Assembly: GCF_033807715.1 (NCBI RefSeq)
Contig: NC_084599.1
Span: 30,030,125-30,094,124, forward strand
Source: Cololabis saira
Lineage: Eukaryota > Chordata > Actinopteri > Beloniformes > Belonidae
Reading direction: 5' to 3'
Length of the DNA stretch: 64,000 bases
Part shown: positions 20,000-30,999 of the stretch, one piece after another
Layout of the letters: each line of letters opens with the position of its first letter
Numbering within the stretch: the first letter of the stretch is position 1
Made by a program: the position numbers and the translations under genes
Notes under the pieces: model-generated
Database searches by the model: none
What the model saw: the letters and a program-made list of their open reading frames with translations, nothing else
What the model was told of the DNA's origin: nothing

Positions 20000-21105
20000 C
20001 TAAAAGGCAATACCTTCAGGGAACTGCATAAGCAGATACAACTGAATGGAAAAAGTTGTGAGATTGTTTATGATTCTGAGAATTGATTAGGAATGACAAT
20101 GACACACTTTAGGGACGTCAACGTTTCTTTTTCTTCCTACTCAGGAGTTACAGTTGTGGTTGCACTGAGGAGACAAAGAAAGATGATATTAAGTTTTTGT
20201 GTTTTGTGACTTGCAGTTGGACTTGGCATTTGCTTTGTGCTCTCATGAGACTGAAATATAGGAGAACCCTGCAGTCTGCATGCTTTTGAAAGAAAAATCC
20301 AGCATTGCAATGTTGCTGTAGAAACTCGTGGTGCTTGAAGGTTTTTCATCAGTTGATCAGAAGTTGCTGAAAGATGACCATCTGGACTTTGATCAATCTC
20401 CCACATCTTAGTTTTTTCAGAAATGATTAAATGCTGACCCTCAATTTTAAACGAGTCTGCTGGATGAGTTGGTATCAGTGCTGGTCTGTTTGAATCCAGT
20501 TTTGACCTGTCATTGGAGTATTTCCCTGACCAATCATTTTCTGGAGCGACTCCAGGAGAGCAGCTCATCTCTGTCAGTGGGCGTGGTGCTCGTCTCTCTC
20601 TGACATGATGTGTTCACGCATTGGAGGCTTTATGAAACATGCTTATGGATGATTTTTTCCCACATTGATCATGTTTAAACAAGAGTTATATTCAGTCTGG
20701 ACTCTATATTTCTGTTATTTCTTTAGTGACATGGACATTAATGTGCTCATCATTCTCCGACACTGTTGTTCATGTTACTGCAGGAGAAGTTTAATCAGGG
20801 CTGGAATTATCTTTCTTTACTTCAACATTAGTTAAGATTCAAATCTCAACTCCTTTTGTACCAATGTATTAAGCTCAGGATGATACATTCTCATACATCT
20901 GCCTTATGACAAATTACTTCTTTTTTTTTAATTTTACTCACTCAATTTACTTTTATTATGTTTATTTTTTAAATTATATTTCGACATTGAAGAACCTTCT
21001 GGCCAGTAATCTTATTCAACTTAAAACTAAAGCGAGGTATCTAAATATCCAGCAAGGCTTCACCAAAAATATTGAACACTTGATCATTTTATTATTAAAA
21101 GCATA
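20000..21105. other. Intergenic, no gene seen
   Basis: AT-rich with no recognisable gene. The minus-strand open frame 20568-20137 (143 codons) has no family features and is probably chance. Confidence 0.45.
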
Positions 21106-21113
21106 ACTTAAAA
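21106..21113. repeat. Left target-site duplication of hAT element
   Basis: ACTTAAAA, identical to 23450-23457 on the other side of the element; 8 bp is the hallmark of hAT insertion. Confidence 0.85.
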
Positions 21114-21479
21114 CCGTGATTCCCAACCCCCGGTCCCCGGACCGGTACCGGTCCGTAGAGCCGTTACTACCGGGCCGTGGAATGGCTTGTGTTCCGATCA
21201 TAATTAGGGCTGCAATGATTCGCCGACGTTGTCGACAAAAAAGCGATAATCAAAATTGTCACCAGACGTTTTTTTCCCAATGGAGTGAGGCATCTCACTT
21301 CACTTCACCTCATACAATCTCTGCCGAGAGCAGCCCTGCACGACAGGGTCTCAGCAGCTTTTCTTTTTTTTGCGTCTCAGCGCAGTTGCGGGTAATAAAA
21401 CTTGGCACTGGGGGTTCTAGGATTTTTCTGAAACAGGGGCCATTATGGGGCCAAATGTAACCTTCAGGGGCCAACAGTA

Positions 21480-21900
21480 TTAAGCCCCTTTCACATAGAG
21501 GGCGCAAAGCGGGACCGCCGCCGGCTTTCCCATTCATTGTGTATGTGCTGCCGCAGCGCAAGAGTGGACCGCTCTGCTGGCGAGCTTGGCGGCGCGCGAG
21601 AGGCCACCTGCCACGGGCGTTTCACCTGCCTGCGTCTGAATTGAACATTTTTTAATTTCATCGCGCTGTGAGGGCATCTCGGTGCGACCAATAGGAGAGA
21701 AGGTGGTTGTCATCCTGCTGAGGACCCACTCCCCAACAGGCTGTCAAACTGCTCCCTGTTCAATCTGAAGTAGACCTGGTCATCATGGAGCTGTAGCTCC
21801 AACGAGCCTGGATTCCCCCAAATCTTCTCAAGTCTTCTCATGAGGATTTCATGGACCCCCCTTGCTGCTGCTGCTCGTCTCCTCCTCAGAAGAACTAAAG
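21480..21900 (-). mobile_element. PIF/Harbinger-like transposase fragment nested in the hAT element
   Basis: The minus-strand frame reads KIWGNPGSLELQLHDDQVYF then RLNREQFDSLL, resembling the N-terminal YFRMS..QFD.LL segment of Harbinger nucleases. It is preceded on the plus strand by 'taagcccctttcacataga', which looks like a Harbinger end next to a TAA. Only a scrap remains. Confidence 0.45.
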
Positions 21901-21904
21901 CCAG

Positions 21905-22385
21905 CATCCCCCCTGAAATAAAAACGGTCCAAATCATCCCCCCCCCTGAAATAAAAACGGTCCAAATCATCCCCCCCTGAAATAAAAACGGTCAGAATCA
22001 TCCCCCCCCCTGAAATAAAAACGGTCCAAATCATCCCCCCCCTGAAATAAAAACGGTCCAAATCATCCCCCCCTGAAATAAAAACGGTCAGAATCATCCC
22101 CCCCCCCTGAAATAAAAACGGTCCAAATCATCCCCCCTGAAATAAAAACGGTCCAAATCATCCCCCCTGAAATAAAAACGGTCCAAATCATCCCCCCCTG
22201 AAATAAAAACGGTCCAAATCATCCCCCCTGAAATAAAAACGGTCCAAATCATCCCCCCCTGAAATAAAAACGGTCAGAATTATCCCCCTGAAATAAAAAC
22301 GGTCCAAATCATCCCCCCCTGAAATAAAAACGGTCAGAATCATCCCCCCCCTGAAATAAAAAAAGTCGAAATCATCCCCCCTGTA
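21905..22385. repeat. C-rich minisatellite, about 28-31 bp unit, about 17 copies
   Basis: Units of 'tgaaataaaaacggtccaaa' followed by tcat and a run of 5-9 C. Copies differ mainly in C-run length and in ggtccaa versus ggtcaga. Internal to the hAT element. Confidence 0.95.
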
Positions 22386-22946
22386 AAACTGCCATCCCTC
22401 CTTTCCATCCCTTATGTCATTTCATCAATGAATGTGGTTTTACTGCTATTTCAACATTTGGAGTCATCACCAGAAAAATAACTCATTTGACAATTTTCAC
22501 CTGTTTCAAGTCAATTTTCACTTGAAATAAGTAGGAAAATCTGCCAGTGGAACAAGATTTATCTTCTCATTACAAGCAAAAAAATCTCAGATTTTTCTAC
22601 TTATTTCAAGTGAAAATCTTTGAAAAAAAATTGTTGTTTTTTATTTACTTTTTGTATGAACAGCAGCAAAGTTGAATAAAATATCTATTTTTCATTGAAG
22701 TACCCATCTTTCTCGTGTTTATTATCATTTGCCACATAATTAAAGCAACCTCATACTAAATTTAAGAAAACAATTTTTGCATTTTTTTGTCATATAATTT
22801 CATCCAAAACTTGTATAAATCGAAATGTGTTTCTTTGAGTGGCAGCCCTGTCATGGCTTGGCGGACAATAAGTTCTGGTACCCGACCGGACTGAACAGCG
22901 CCATGCACAGGTGCTGTATGCAGGTTAGGTACAGTCTGCTGCAGAG

Positions 22947-23375
22947 ATGAGCGGACCTCAGCAAACCTCCATGAGCCGTTTCTTTACTGGTTGTTCGAGT
23001 AAAAGAAATGGTGATGAACAAGTAGAAAATCCTACCAAAAAGAAAAGCAAAAGCTTTAATCGCAAGTACGACATTATGTATATAAAATACGGATTTGTTG
23101 CAACGGGCGATTTGGAGGCGCCAAACCCACTATGTATTTTATGTGGAGAAACGCTCGCCAACGAAGCAATGAAGCCATCCAAGCTTCAAAGACACTTAAA
23201 TACAAAACATCCTTCTCTCAAAGACAAACCAGTGGATTTTTTGGAAAGGAAAAAACGTGAGTTACATTTGCAGAAGCAAGTTTTAAAGGCCACAACATCA
23301 GCTAACGTAGCTGATGATAGCCTGCATTTTAAAATGCATAGTTTTTTTCTAAAATGTTTATTAAAATTGACATAA
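22947..23375 (+). CDS. BED zinc-finger ORF, N-terminal part of a hAT (ZBED-like) transposase
   Basis: 142 codons. It begins MSGPQQTSMSRFFTG with a basic stretch (KKKSKSFNRKYD), then a BED-type finger: CILCGETLANEAMKPSKLQ followed by RHLNTKH (C-x2-C ... H-x4-H), then KHPSLKDKPVDFLERKKREL. The arrangement matches the N-terminus of ZBED5/SCAND3/FAM200-type hAT transposases. The frame then runs into unrelated codons and stops; the catalytic and hATC parts are missing. A truncated transposon gene, not a host gene. Confidence 0.75.
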   Translation: MSGPQQTSMSRFFTGCSSKRNGDEQVENPTKKKSKSFNRKYDIMYIKYGFVATGDLEAPNPLCILCGETLANEAMKPSKLQRHLNTKHPSLKDKPVDFLERKKRELHLQKQVLKATTSANVADDSLHFKMHSFFLKCLLKLT

Positions 23376-23449
23376 ATTGTCAACCGGTCCCTGAGCTTTT
23401 TGTTTATACTTCTGCTGGTCCTTGGCTCAAAAAAGGTTGGGAACCCCTG

Positions 23450-23457
23450 ACTTAAAA
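23450..23457. repeat. Right target-site duplication of hAT element
   Basis: ACTTAAAA, identical to 21106-21113. Confidence 0.85.
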
Positions 23458-23459
23458 CA

Positions 23460-24100
23460 CTTAATTGCAGTTAAAGAAAACCTGAGTTTTAAACTTTCTG
23501 CATCCGTAGCGCATGTGTACTCTGTCCTGCTGCTATGAAATCGTAACACAACCAGAAAGTGAGAAAATGTATATGCCAACATGCTGCAGGGAAATGTTTT
23601 GGTTTTCTTTCTGACTGCAGGAGGAAACACAGGCTGGTAAAAGGTAAAAAGCAGTGAGCTGCAGCTGGAGAATGTGAATTCATTAATCTCTTAGCTTTAG
23701 TTGGTGTGAAGCTGTGCTTGGCTGTTACCTGCCTTGACTCTTTACAACTGCTCTCTCCTTTGTTTTTTTTGCTAGAAATTAGTGTTTTGTTTTTGAGTCA
23801 TGGTATTTATTCATTGGAAACACTCCTACAGGATAAAAATTTACATATAGTAAGGGATGTTAAAACAAAAAAAACAACCCAAAATCTAATTATCACTAAG
23901 TCATATATTTAGTGAAAACAACATTGTATAACAACATGTGATATTACAGTGTCATGAATTTTTGAATCCAAACTAAGCCAAAATGCAAAGGCTGTTTATA
24001 AATAAACAAAGTGAAAGTTTGCTGCTTCCGTAGGAATAAAGACGTGTTGATGGTCCATACTGGTTAAAAACACTGGTCTGAAGCCAGACCAGTTTTATAC
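23460..24100. other. Intergenic, no gene seen
   Basis: AT-rich unique-looking sequence without recognisable coding or repeat features. Confidence 0.45.
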
Positions 24101-24109
24101 CAAGTGTGT

Positions 24110-24245
24110 GTTGTACATCACTGCCCCATTCCCTGGTTAAGTGATGTAATGTATGTATTTATGTATCTTGAGGTTGTGTGTGGCGTACGGGGGTGAAAAC
24201 AAGTTTCCTTGCAAAGGACAAATAAAGCTGAATCTGAATCTAAGT
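24110..24245 (+). repeat. Retroelement 3' end with AATCTG tail
   Basis: 'gcaaaggacaaataaagctg' followed by aatctgaatctaa resembles the 3' end of common fish LINE/SINE families ending in GAATCT-type repeats. Confidence 0.4.
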
Positions 24246-24399
24246 GTTCTTAAAATGGATTTGATATTTATGTTTTAGTAATCAAGTTTGAGTCTGTGTA
24301 AGTCATCCAAAGAAGTATTCACTTGACATTTGATCCCTTGGAAATATGTTGATGTACTACTATTCCTGGAACTTTGCCAGATGTCCCTTTACACATACT

Positions 24400-24860
24400 T
24401 AGAACCAATCTCTAAGTGCGAGCTACCCTGCGTATATTGCTTACCTCTGCCTTTTTCCGCACATGTGATAATCCCAGACTAAGCTCCACGAGGGTGAATA
24501 AAGAAAGAAAACTCCTCACTGGGTTCCCCCTCCTATCAATGTAGGAGCTACTTGGTCCTTCAAAGTAATGAAAATAATGACAGTTTACACCGGGCATGCA
24601 TGCACTCCAAGGCTTCCACCACATATACATAAACCTCTTGTCATCTTTATCCCAGCAGCCTGTTTTCATCGCTGAGGGCTTTATCAGAGCTCTGGGGGGG
24701 TGATTGAAGGAGGCGGCAGTAATGACTGCAGTTCAAGAGGTCTCAACCTTGTTATGGTAACTAAACTTTGAGGTCAGAAGCCTCAACGGAGGTCTGCTCT
24801 GACTGCGGATGATGCATGATAACAGCACATGAATGGTATTTTATAATTTCAATAGTTTAA
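24400..24860. promoter_or_regulatory. Possible conserved noncoding element
   Basis: Non-repetitive, balanced composition with dense short motifs (agggctttatcagagctctg, gatgatgcatgataacag). Called by texture only. Confidence 0.2.
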
Positions 24861-24979
24861 ATCTAAATTAATTCAGAGAATGAATGTTTTTTGGGCAGTT
24901 TTCAACCCTGCCAGATATAGAACTGGAGGGTTTCCTTTGTGTGTTCAAACCTCCTTTTGAAACATAACTTGAATGTTGT

Positions 24980-25001
24980 TTTTTTTTTTTTTTTTTTTTT
25001 A
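24980..25001. repeat. Poly(T) run of 22
   Basis: Homopolymer T run followed by aacagaattc; may be the A-tail of an eroded minus-strand retrocopy. Confidence 0.6.
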
Positions 25002-25639
25002 ACAGAATTCTGATTAATTAATTGCTCTTGTGTATTTTATTTGTATTTATCTTTTCACTTCTTTAAATTCATAAAACTGATCACAGAGAAGAGATGTGCT
25101 AGTTGTATAACAAATTTGAGTGTGGCATTTAATAAATAAAGTAAAGTTAGAAGTTCTCGGTGAGACTTTTTAAACACTTTTATGACTTTCTTACTGTGGT
25201 CCTGAAAAATATATATCAATCATCTGCACACGATTTTGATGCAGTGCCAGGAATTTGTGATTATCAATCTAAATGTAACAACATAATTACTTTGAGTTGC
25301 CAGATTTTTGTTGAAAGAAAGGAAAATAAGGTGAAAACAAACAAACAAACGCATTTTGCATTGGACAATGACTTTTCTGTACAGTTGATGCACCGTAAAC
25401 ACTTGGTTAATGCAAATGATATGACCTGAGGAGAGATCATCGCAACTGGGACAGGTTTTATTTGTGATCATCAAAGCGTCCACATGAGCCTCATTTAAGT
25501 ATTCTAGTTTTCTGTTTTCCTAAGAAATAAAGTGTGTTTTCTGTTTTTACATTTCCGGATTCACGTGCATATAGACAGATTTTGCAGGTTGTTTGACAGA
25601 CTGTACAGTATATAGACAGACTGACATCTGCAGACAGTC

Positions 25640-26285
25640 AGAGCACATGTACAAATCTGCCATAATGCTGATTTTGACTTTTGTCAAAGAGGACTGCTAG
25701 CTGGACAGAAAGGAAACAAGAATTATTTAATCAAACAGCTCTCCTTCCATATCCAGATTTGACTGCAGCCACATAAAGCTGGCCACATAATCCTTTTATC
25801 AAACCCTGGGATGGGGTGCTCTTATTGGAAACGCCCGGAGAGAGAAATAATATTAAGGTCATTTCTATCTGCAGTTTATTTTTCCCTTTTAAAAAAAGAA
25901 ACTTCAGTTTTCCATTTTTATCTCAAGAAAATAATTACTTCAGGTTTGTTGGGCGGAGACCGAAGTGCTGATTATGAAATCTCTCTGCCCACTGAGGGCA
26001 ATCTCTCCCCTCATCAGTAATAAAATCAAACTGTCCTCATTAAATAATGATAATATAAAAAAGAGCACCTTTGGGAAGGTGGGTTTATACTCCACTGTGG
26101 CCAGGCAGGTTGGAGGGAAAATGTAATGTGGGTCAGCTCGTCGTGTTAATATCTCTACTGGCAGATATGGGAGCTGTGAGAGCAGCTCTTCGGTCTTGTC
26201 AGCATTTTACTGCTTTATATCTCCGGCTGGTGTGCAGCTCAGGGTTTCTGATGGGCTGAAACAATACCATTTAATGCAGAAAATA
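25640..26285. promoter_or_regulatory. Candidate conserved noncoding element in sox2-ot domain
   Basis: About 640 bases without repeats, rich in homeodomain/POU-like cores: caagaattatttaatcaaac, cattaaataatgataatat, and a balanced block with 'gttaatatctctactggcag'. Open frames at 25811 and 26071 lack protein features, so constraint, if present, would be noncoding. Confidence 0.35.
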
Positions 26286-26289
26286 CAAA

Positions 26290-27546
26290 ACTGTCTTCCT
26301 CCATAGTTTTCCTCTTGGTGGTAGTTTAACTTTTAATGCAGTCTGTTGTATTTATATTTCTAGAGGTGTACAGTTCAGAAAAGCAGAGGAGCTTTGGGTT
26401 TTTAGATCTACTGTCGTCTACATGCACCTCTGTAAAGAATGACATCATAGAGGTTCAGGATACGCTTTCATATCAATAAATATGATGGTTGTGCTTCCTA
26501 GCGCATGCATCATATGTAACCACCAAACCTGCAAATATTATGTTTTCAGTTTAAAACCTAATTTTAAACACAAAATGCTGGATAAATGCTGTTTACTCAG
26601 ATCAGGCAATGAAATCAGTGACTAATTGAGCTTGTAGGTGGATAACGTTTTGGAGAAAATTAATTGCAAGAGGATGTCTGACCTGCAAGAGGAATAATGT
26701 ATAATGTGGACATCAAAACAAACTTTATATTGCACTCTTGAAAGAAAAATTACCCAAAACAGAAGAAAATACAGTAAGTAATTGACAGTCCAAATAAATT
26801 CATTCCGATCTGAATCTAGTTTAATGAAGTTGATCTATAATTCAGTTAATTTTCAAAGTCACACAGCAGTTCAAATAAAAGCAGCTAAGACATTGAAGAG
26901 ATCGTATCAAATTGTCACTTCTGAGCATGAAAGAGGTGAATGGATAATCCTCTATTAGAACCTATTAGAATCTATTAGAATCCTAAACCGGGTCGGGGCG
27001 TGAGAGGACTTATGCCAACAAACATAGAGGGATTACTTTGTCATGAGGCTAAATATAGTGAAAAAACACAAGGTTAGAAACAGCAATGTTAGAATAGACA
27101 TGTAAGGAAGTGGGGTGAGGAAAGTGCACGAAAGGTGCCCCAGCAATCACGGCTTATATCAGCGTCACTGAAGAGATGGCCAAGAGGCGCCAGATCCAGC
27201 CAGCAACCACAGAAACCACAAGTTAAGCCTGCAGCCTGAGACCCGGAGGCCATGGATCAGTGTTATGGATATATCGTGTTGCTTCGGGTTCAAAGCTTTA
27301 TAGCAATACAGTTCGGTGACACCATTGTGCAGCAACCACCATTGTAACTGTCATGTAATGAGCGTTCATTAGCAACAATAGCCGATTTACTAATCTAGAA
27401 GAAATCTGCATCGTATAGTATTCTTTTATGTGTGACACTTTCAAAGTGCAGGTGGTGAGGCAATACATTTGTCCTGAGTTCTTGTGGCTTATATGACCTC
27501 CAGTGTGACTGGGTCACACACTACAAGATCTGACAATGACCAGGTT
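26290..27546. other. Intergenic, no gene seen
   Basis: Includes a small perfect local repeat 'cctattagaa/tctattagaa' at about 26,952-26,982. Nothing else recognisable. Confidence 0.45.
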
Positions 27547-27640
27547 ACCCATCTGTAGGGCGATATTTTACTGTTCACGATAAACCGTCAAAAAAATTCC
27601 TCACGATAAGAATTTGTCATCTCGCGATAAAAACGATAAA

Positions 27641-27666
27641 TTCCTGTTGATGACGTTTTTGTGTAA
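27641..27666 (+). repeat. 26-bp direct repeat, left copy
   Basis: Starts ttcctgttgatgacgttt; 25 of 26 bases equal 28441-28466. The two copies bracket the microsatellite. Confidence 0.9.
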
Positions 27667-27677
27667 AGCTGATTTAT

Positions 27678-28432
<755 letters not shown>

Positions 28433-28440
28433 AGGATACA

Positions 28441-28466
28441 TTCCCGTTGATGACGTTTTTGTGTAA
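28441..28466 (+). repeat. 26-bp direct repeat, right copy
   Basis: Starts ttcccgttgatgacgttt; partner of 27641-27666. Confidence 0.9.
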
Positions 28467-28629
28467 CAAACATGGCGGATCTGAGAGCGAGATAGATTTA
28501 TAGTTGAAAAGGTGGAGTTGAATTGGTATTTTTTTTATCGTCATTTTTATCGTTATCGGAATAAATGCCAGAAATTATCGAGATACATTTTTTAGTCCAT
28601 ACCGCCCATCCCTACCCATCTGGTCCCCA

Positions 28630-29690
28630 TCCTCCATCCTCCACCTGGGAAGTGAGTTGAAACCTTTTTTTTTTTTTTTTTTAATGAACCAAGGGATGAA
28701 ACAGCAGCACTGCTTACCACACCACTTACCACCTCTATGGAGCTGTGATTTTTATGAAGCCACAAATATTTTGTGTTAGAGGTCAAATTTAACAAACTTA
28801 AACAATTCTTTAGAAGCCACTTTGTCCACTCTTTGGAAATGAGTAACTTGTTCATTCCTTAACTTTAGTATTATAGTTGCTCAATACATAAATTGCATCT
28901 TTGCAATGAGAGAATGTTGCATTAAAATACAAGCTTTGGCCTTTCAAAGATGTCTTGTGGCCAGCTCACCTCAGCAATGGGTATCATTTTATCACACTGA
29001 TGGAAGGAGGAAGCCTTTGACCTTGAAAATGAAGTTTAGGAATCAACGGATCCTCCCCCATTAGACTTTCTGACCACAGCGAGCATGAAGGACCCAGAAT
29101 AACCCTCGATCTGAGTGGACTGTAGCACGTTATGATCTGGTAATGGAATAACAAGTCATAGTTCAATCACTGTTCACTCTTCACTGGTACACACCTGTGT
29201 GTGTGTGTGTGTTTTAGTGTTTGAGAGAAAGCGATTGCTACAGAAGTATGTCTGCATGTGTCTGACTGAGTGCATGTTTGTCCAGCAACCTGTAATTATC
29301 CTCCTGTGGAAAACAAGTACAGACTGAGCGTTACATTGTGAAAACAGCATTACAGCCTGTGACAGGAGAGAAAGCTTGATACGTCTGGATGCATGTTTCC
29401 ACATTCAGTCTTAGTTTTTTTTATTTGAGCTGGATGCATGCATATATTTATTAGTGAGTGTAATGTTGTGCCTGATGCCTTTAATTTCCTTCCTGTTTGT
29501 TCGGTTGAATATGCGACCTTGTTGTCTTGTCCTGTTGTGGGCCCGGGGCAGGTGGTTGTTAATATGACAACACGCACATAAGCAAACACCATGAAAGAAA
29601 CATGGAAAACGGGTAGGCAGACATTTCTTTCACAGAGTTCTCCGTGTCAGCCGTGTGAGAAAAGCCGGCAAACCAATAATTTTGTCAAGT
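28630..29690. other. Intergenic, no gene seen
   Basis: Has a T run near 28,664-28,682 and a (GT)9-like run at 29,198. No coding features. Confidence 0.45.
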
Positions 29691-29694
29691 TCTT

Positions 29695-30130
29695 TTTTTA
29701 GTGGAGCGGCTGAAGCATCTTTGGATTGCCACATGTATAAAGGCAACCCATACAAAGCCTTTCACTGCACTGAATGAACACGCCATCTGTGGGGCTTTCT
29801 TATTTCCTCCTCTCTTTTCTTCCTCTCCTTTTTCAAGCCTTGTAATCAAATTTGAGCAAAATCAAATGGCGGGAGGATAGAAGGAGAGCAGTGGTGGGGA
29901 GGAGGGTTCAATGAAAGTACCTTTTGTTGGTCTGAAACGAGCAAGTAATTTACAAAATGCCCTCCCTTTGTGTAGGGGGCTAAGGGAAGAAAGAAATCAG
30001 TAGCTTTTAGAAGCTAGGCCTTGCGCTGCGACGGGCAAGATAATGAAAGCCGTCTTGTGTTTGTTGGCTAGAGAGCATCTCAAAGGCAGACCGGGCCCCG
30101 GCTCAGGGTTAGCTTGGCTGCTAGAAAAAA
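29695..30130. promoter_or_regulatory. Possible conserved noncoding element / proximal region of lncRNA exon
   Basis: Non-repetitive, with words such as 'tgtataaaggcaacccatac', 'gccttgtaatcaaatttgag' and 'ctcaaaggcagaccgggccc'. It lies just upstream of the candidate lncRNA exon. Called by texture only. Confidence 0.25.
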
Positions 30131-30360
30131 AAAAGAAAAGAAAGAAAGAAAGAAACAAAAAAACACAGCACACTTCTCTGTATGTGTGTGTGTTTGTGTG
30201 TTTGGCAAAGAGCGAGAAAACAGGACTGCTGTGCCCGGCTACTCTTGGCAGAGGCACTCTGAGGAAGAGACAGAGATGTCGATATGGAGAGAAGGGGAAG
30301 GAAATGGCTTCAGCTTCACAGAACGCTCCTGATCACCTCTTACCTGTCGTCCTGCTGCAG

Positions 30361-30645
30361 GCACATCTGGCTGGCCCTGCATTCACAGGTGGCAACACCT
30401 CCATGGAGGAATCTGGAGCAGAGAGGAAGATGAGGAGGAGGAGAAGGAGGAGGAGGAGGGGGGGAAGAAACCTGGAGGGATCATTGTGTTGAAGGATTAT
30501 GAGGTAGAGAAGAGTCTAGCTGGCTTGTCTTATCCTTTACTTCCACATCTCGGAGTTGAATGCTAAAGAAGCTGCAGCCTTTACCTGCCTGGATCTGCTA
30601 CATCATCACCTGGTGACACCTGGGAAGATTCCTGCATCGCTAAAG
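30361..30645 (+). ncRNA. Candidate lncRNA exon (sox2-ot-like), 5' boundary uncertain
   Basis: Pyrimidine-rich 'cctgtcgtcctgctgcag' could be the acceptor at 30359-30360; 'cgctaaag' before gtcaga is a usable donor at 30646. The body has a purine-rich tract (about 30,420-30,475) and no convincing coding frame. The next exon lies 247 bases downstream. Confidence 0.4.
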
Positions 30646-30892
30646 GTCAGATCACTTGCAATAATATACAAACTCAATCTATGTGCACTGAGTTGATTAT
30701 AACTCATTAGTTGTCCATACTAGGCAACTTAATCCAGCTGAAGACAATACAAATGTCGGATGATGTGTGCAAGCTGCTGGTAGTCAGAGCAGTGACAGTT
30801 GGTTACACACTTAACAGCAGTTATATTAATTTAAATAATATTTGTAATATTTGTTTTTTTTAATATAGACTTTCTCTGTTTCTGGCCTACAG

Positions 30893-30938
30893 AGTGATGG
30901 ACTGATACCTGAAGTCTTGTCCTGCAATACAGAGACCG
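30893..30938 (+). ncRNA. Candidate 46-bp lncRNA exon (sox2-ot-like)
   Basis: Textbook 3' splice site (tttctctgtttctggcctacag) and strong donor ccg|gtgagt enclose 46 bases starting AGTGATGGACTGATACC. No protein homology was seen in any frame. Orientation agrees with sox2-ot transcription away from dnajc19. Confidence 0.45.
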
Positions 30939-30999
30939 GTGAGTTCTGACACAGTTCTTTTTCTTATTTGTGCTTCCTGCACACACTCTGCCAAGCTGC

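Larger units (their letters stand above)
21114..23449 (+). mobile_element. hAT-superfamily DNA transposon, non-autonomous, with intact 8-bp duplications
   Basis: Left terminus ccgtgattcccaacc and right terminus (read inward) caggggttcccaacc match at 11 of 15 positions and are flanked by ACTTAAAA on both sides. The inside carries a BED-finger ORF (22947-23375), a C-rich minisatellite (about 21905-22385) and a Harbinger-like scrap (21710-21900). The hAT transposase core (RNase H-like domain, hATC dimerisation motif) is absent, so the copy cannot move by itself. Confidence 0.85.

Noticed and set aside
20137..20568. 143-codon minus-strand open frame
   Set aside because: No family resemblance, no codon signature, and no supporting splice sites.
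21905..22385. Regular repeat-spacer look reminiscent of a CRISPR array
   Set aside because: Spacers are not unique; the whole unit repeats. The DNA is a vertebrate nuclear genome, and the array lies inside a hAT transposon.
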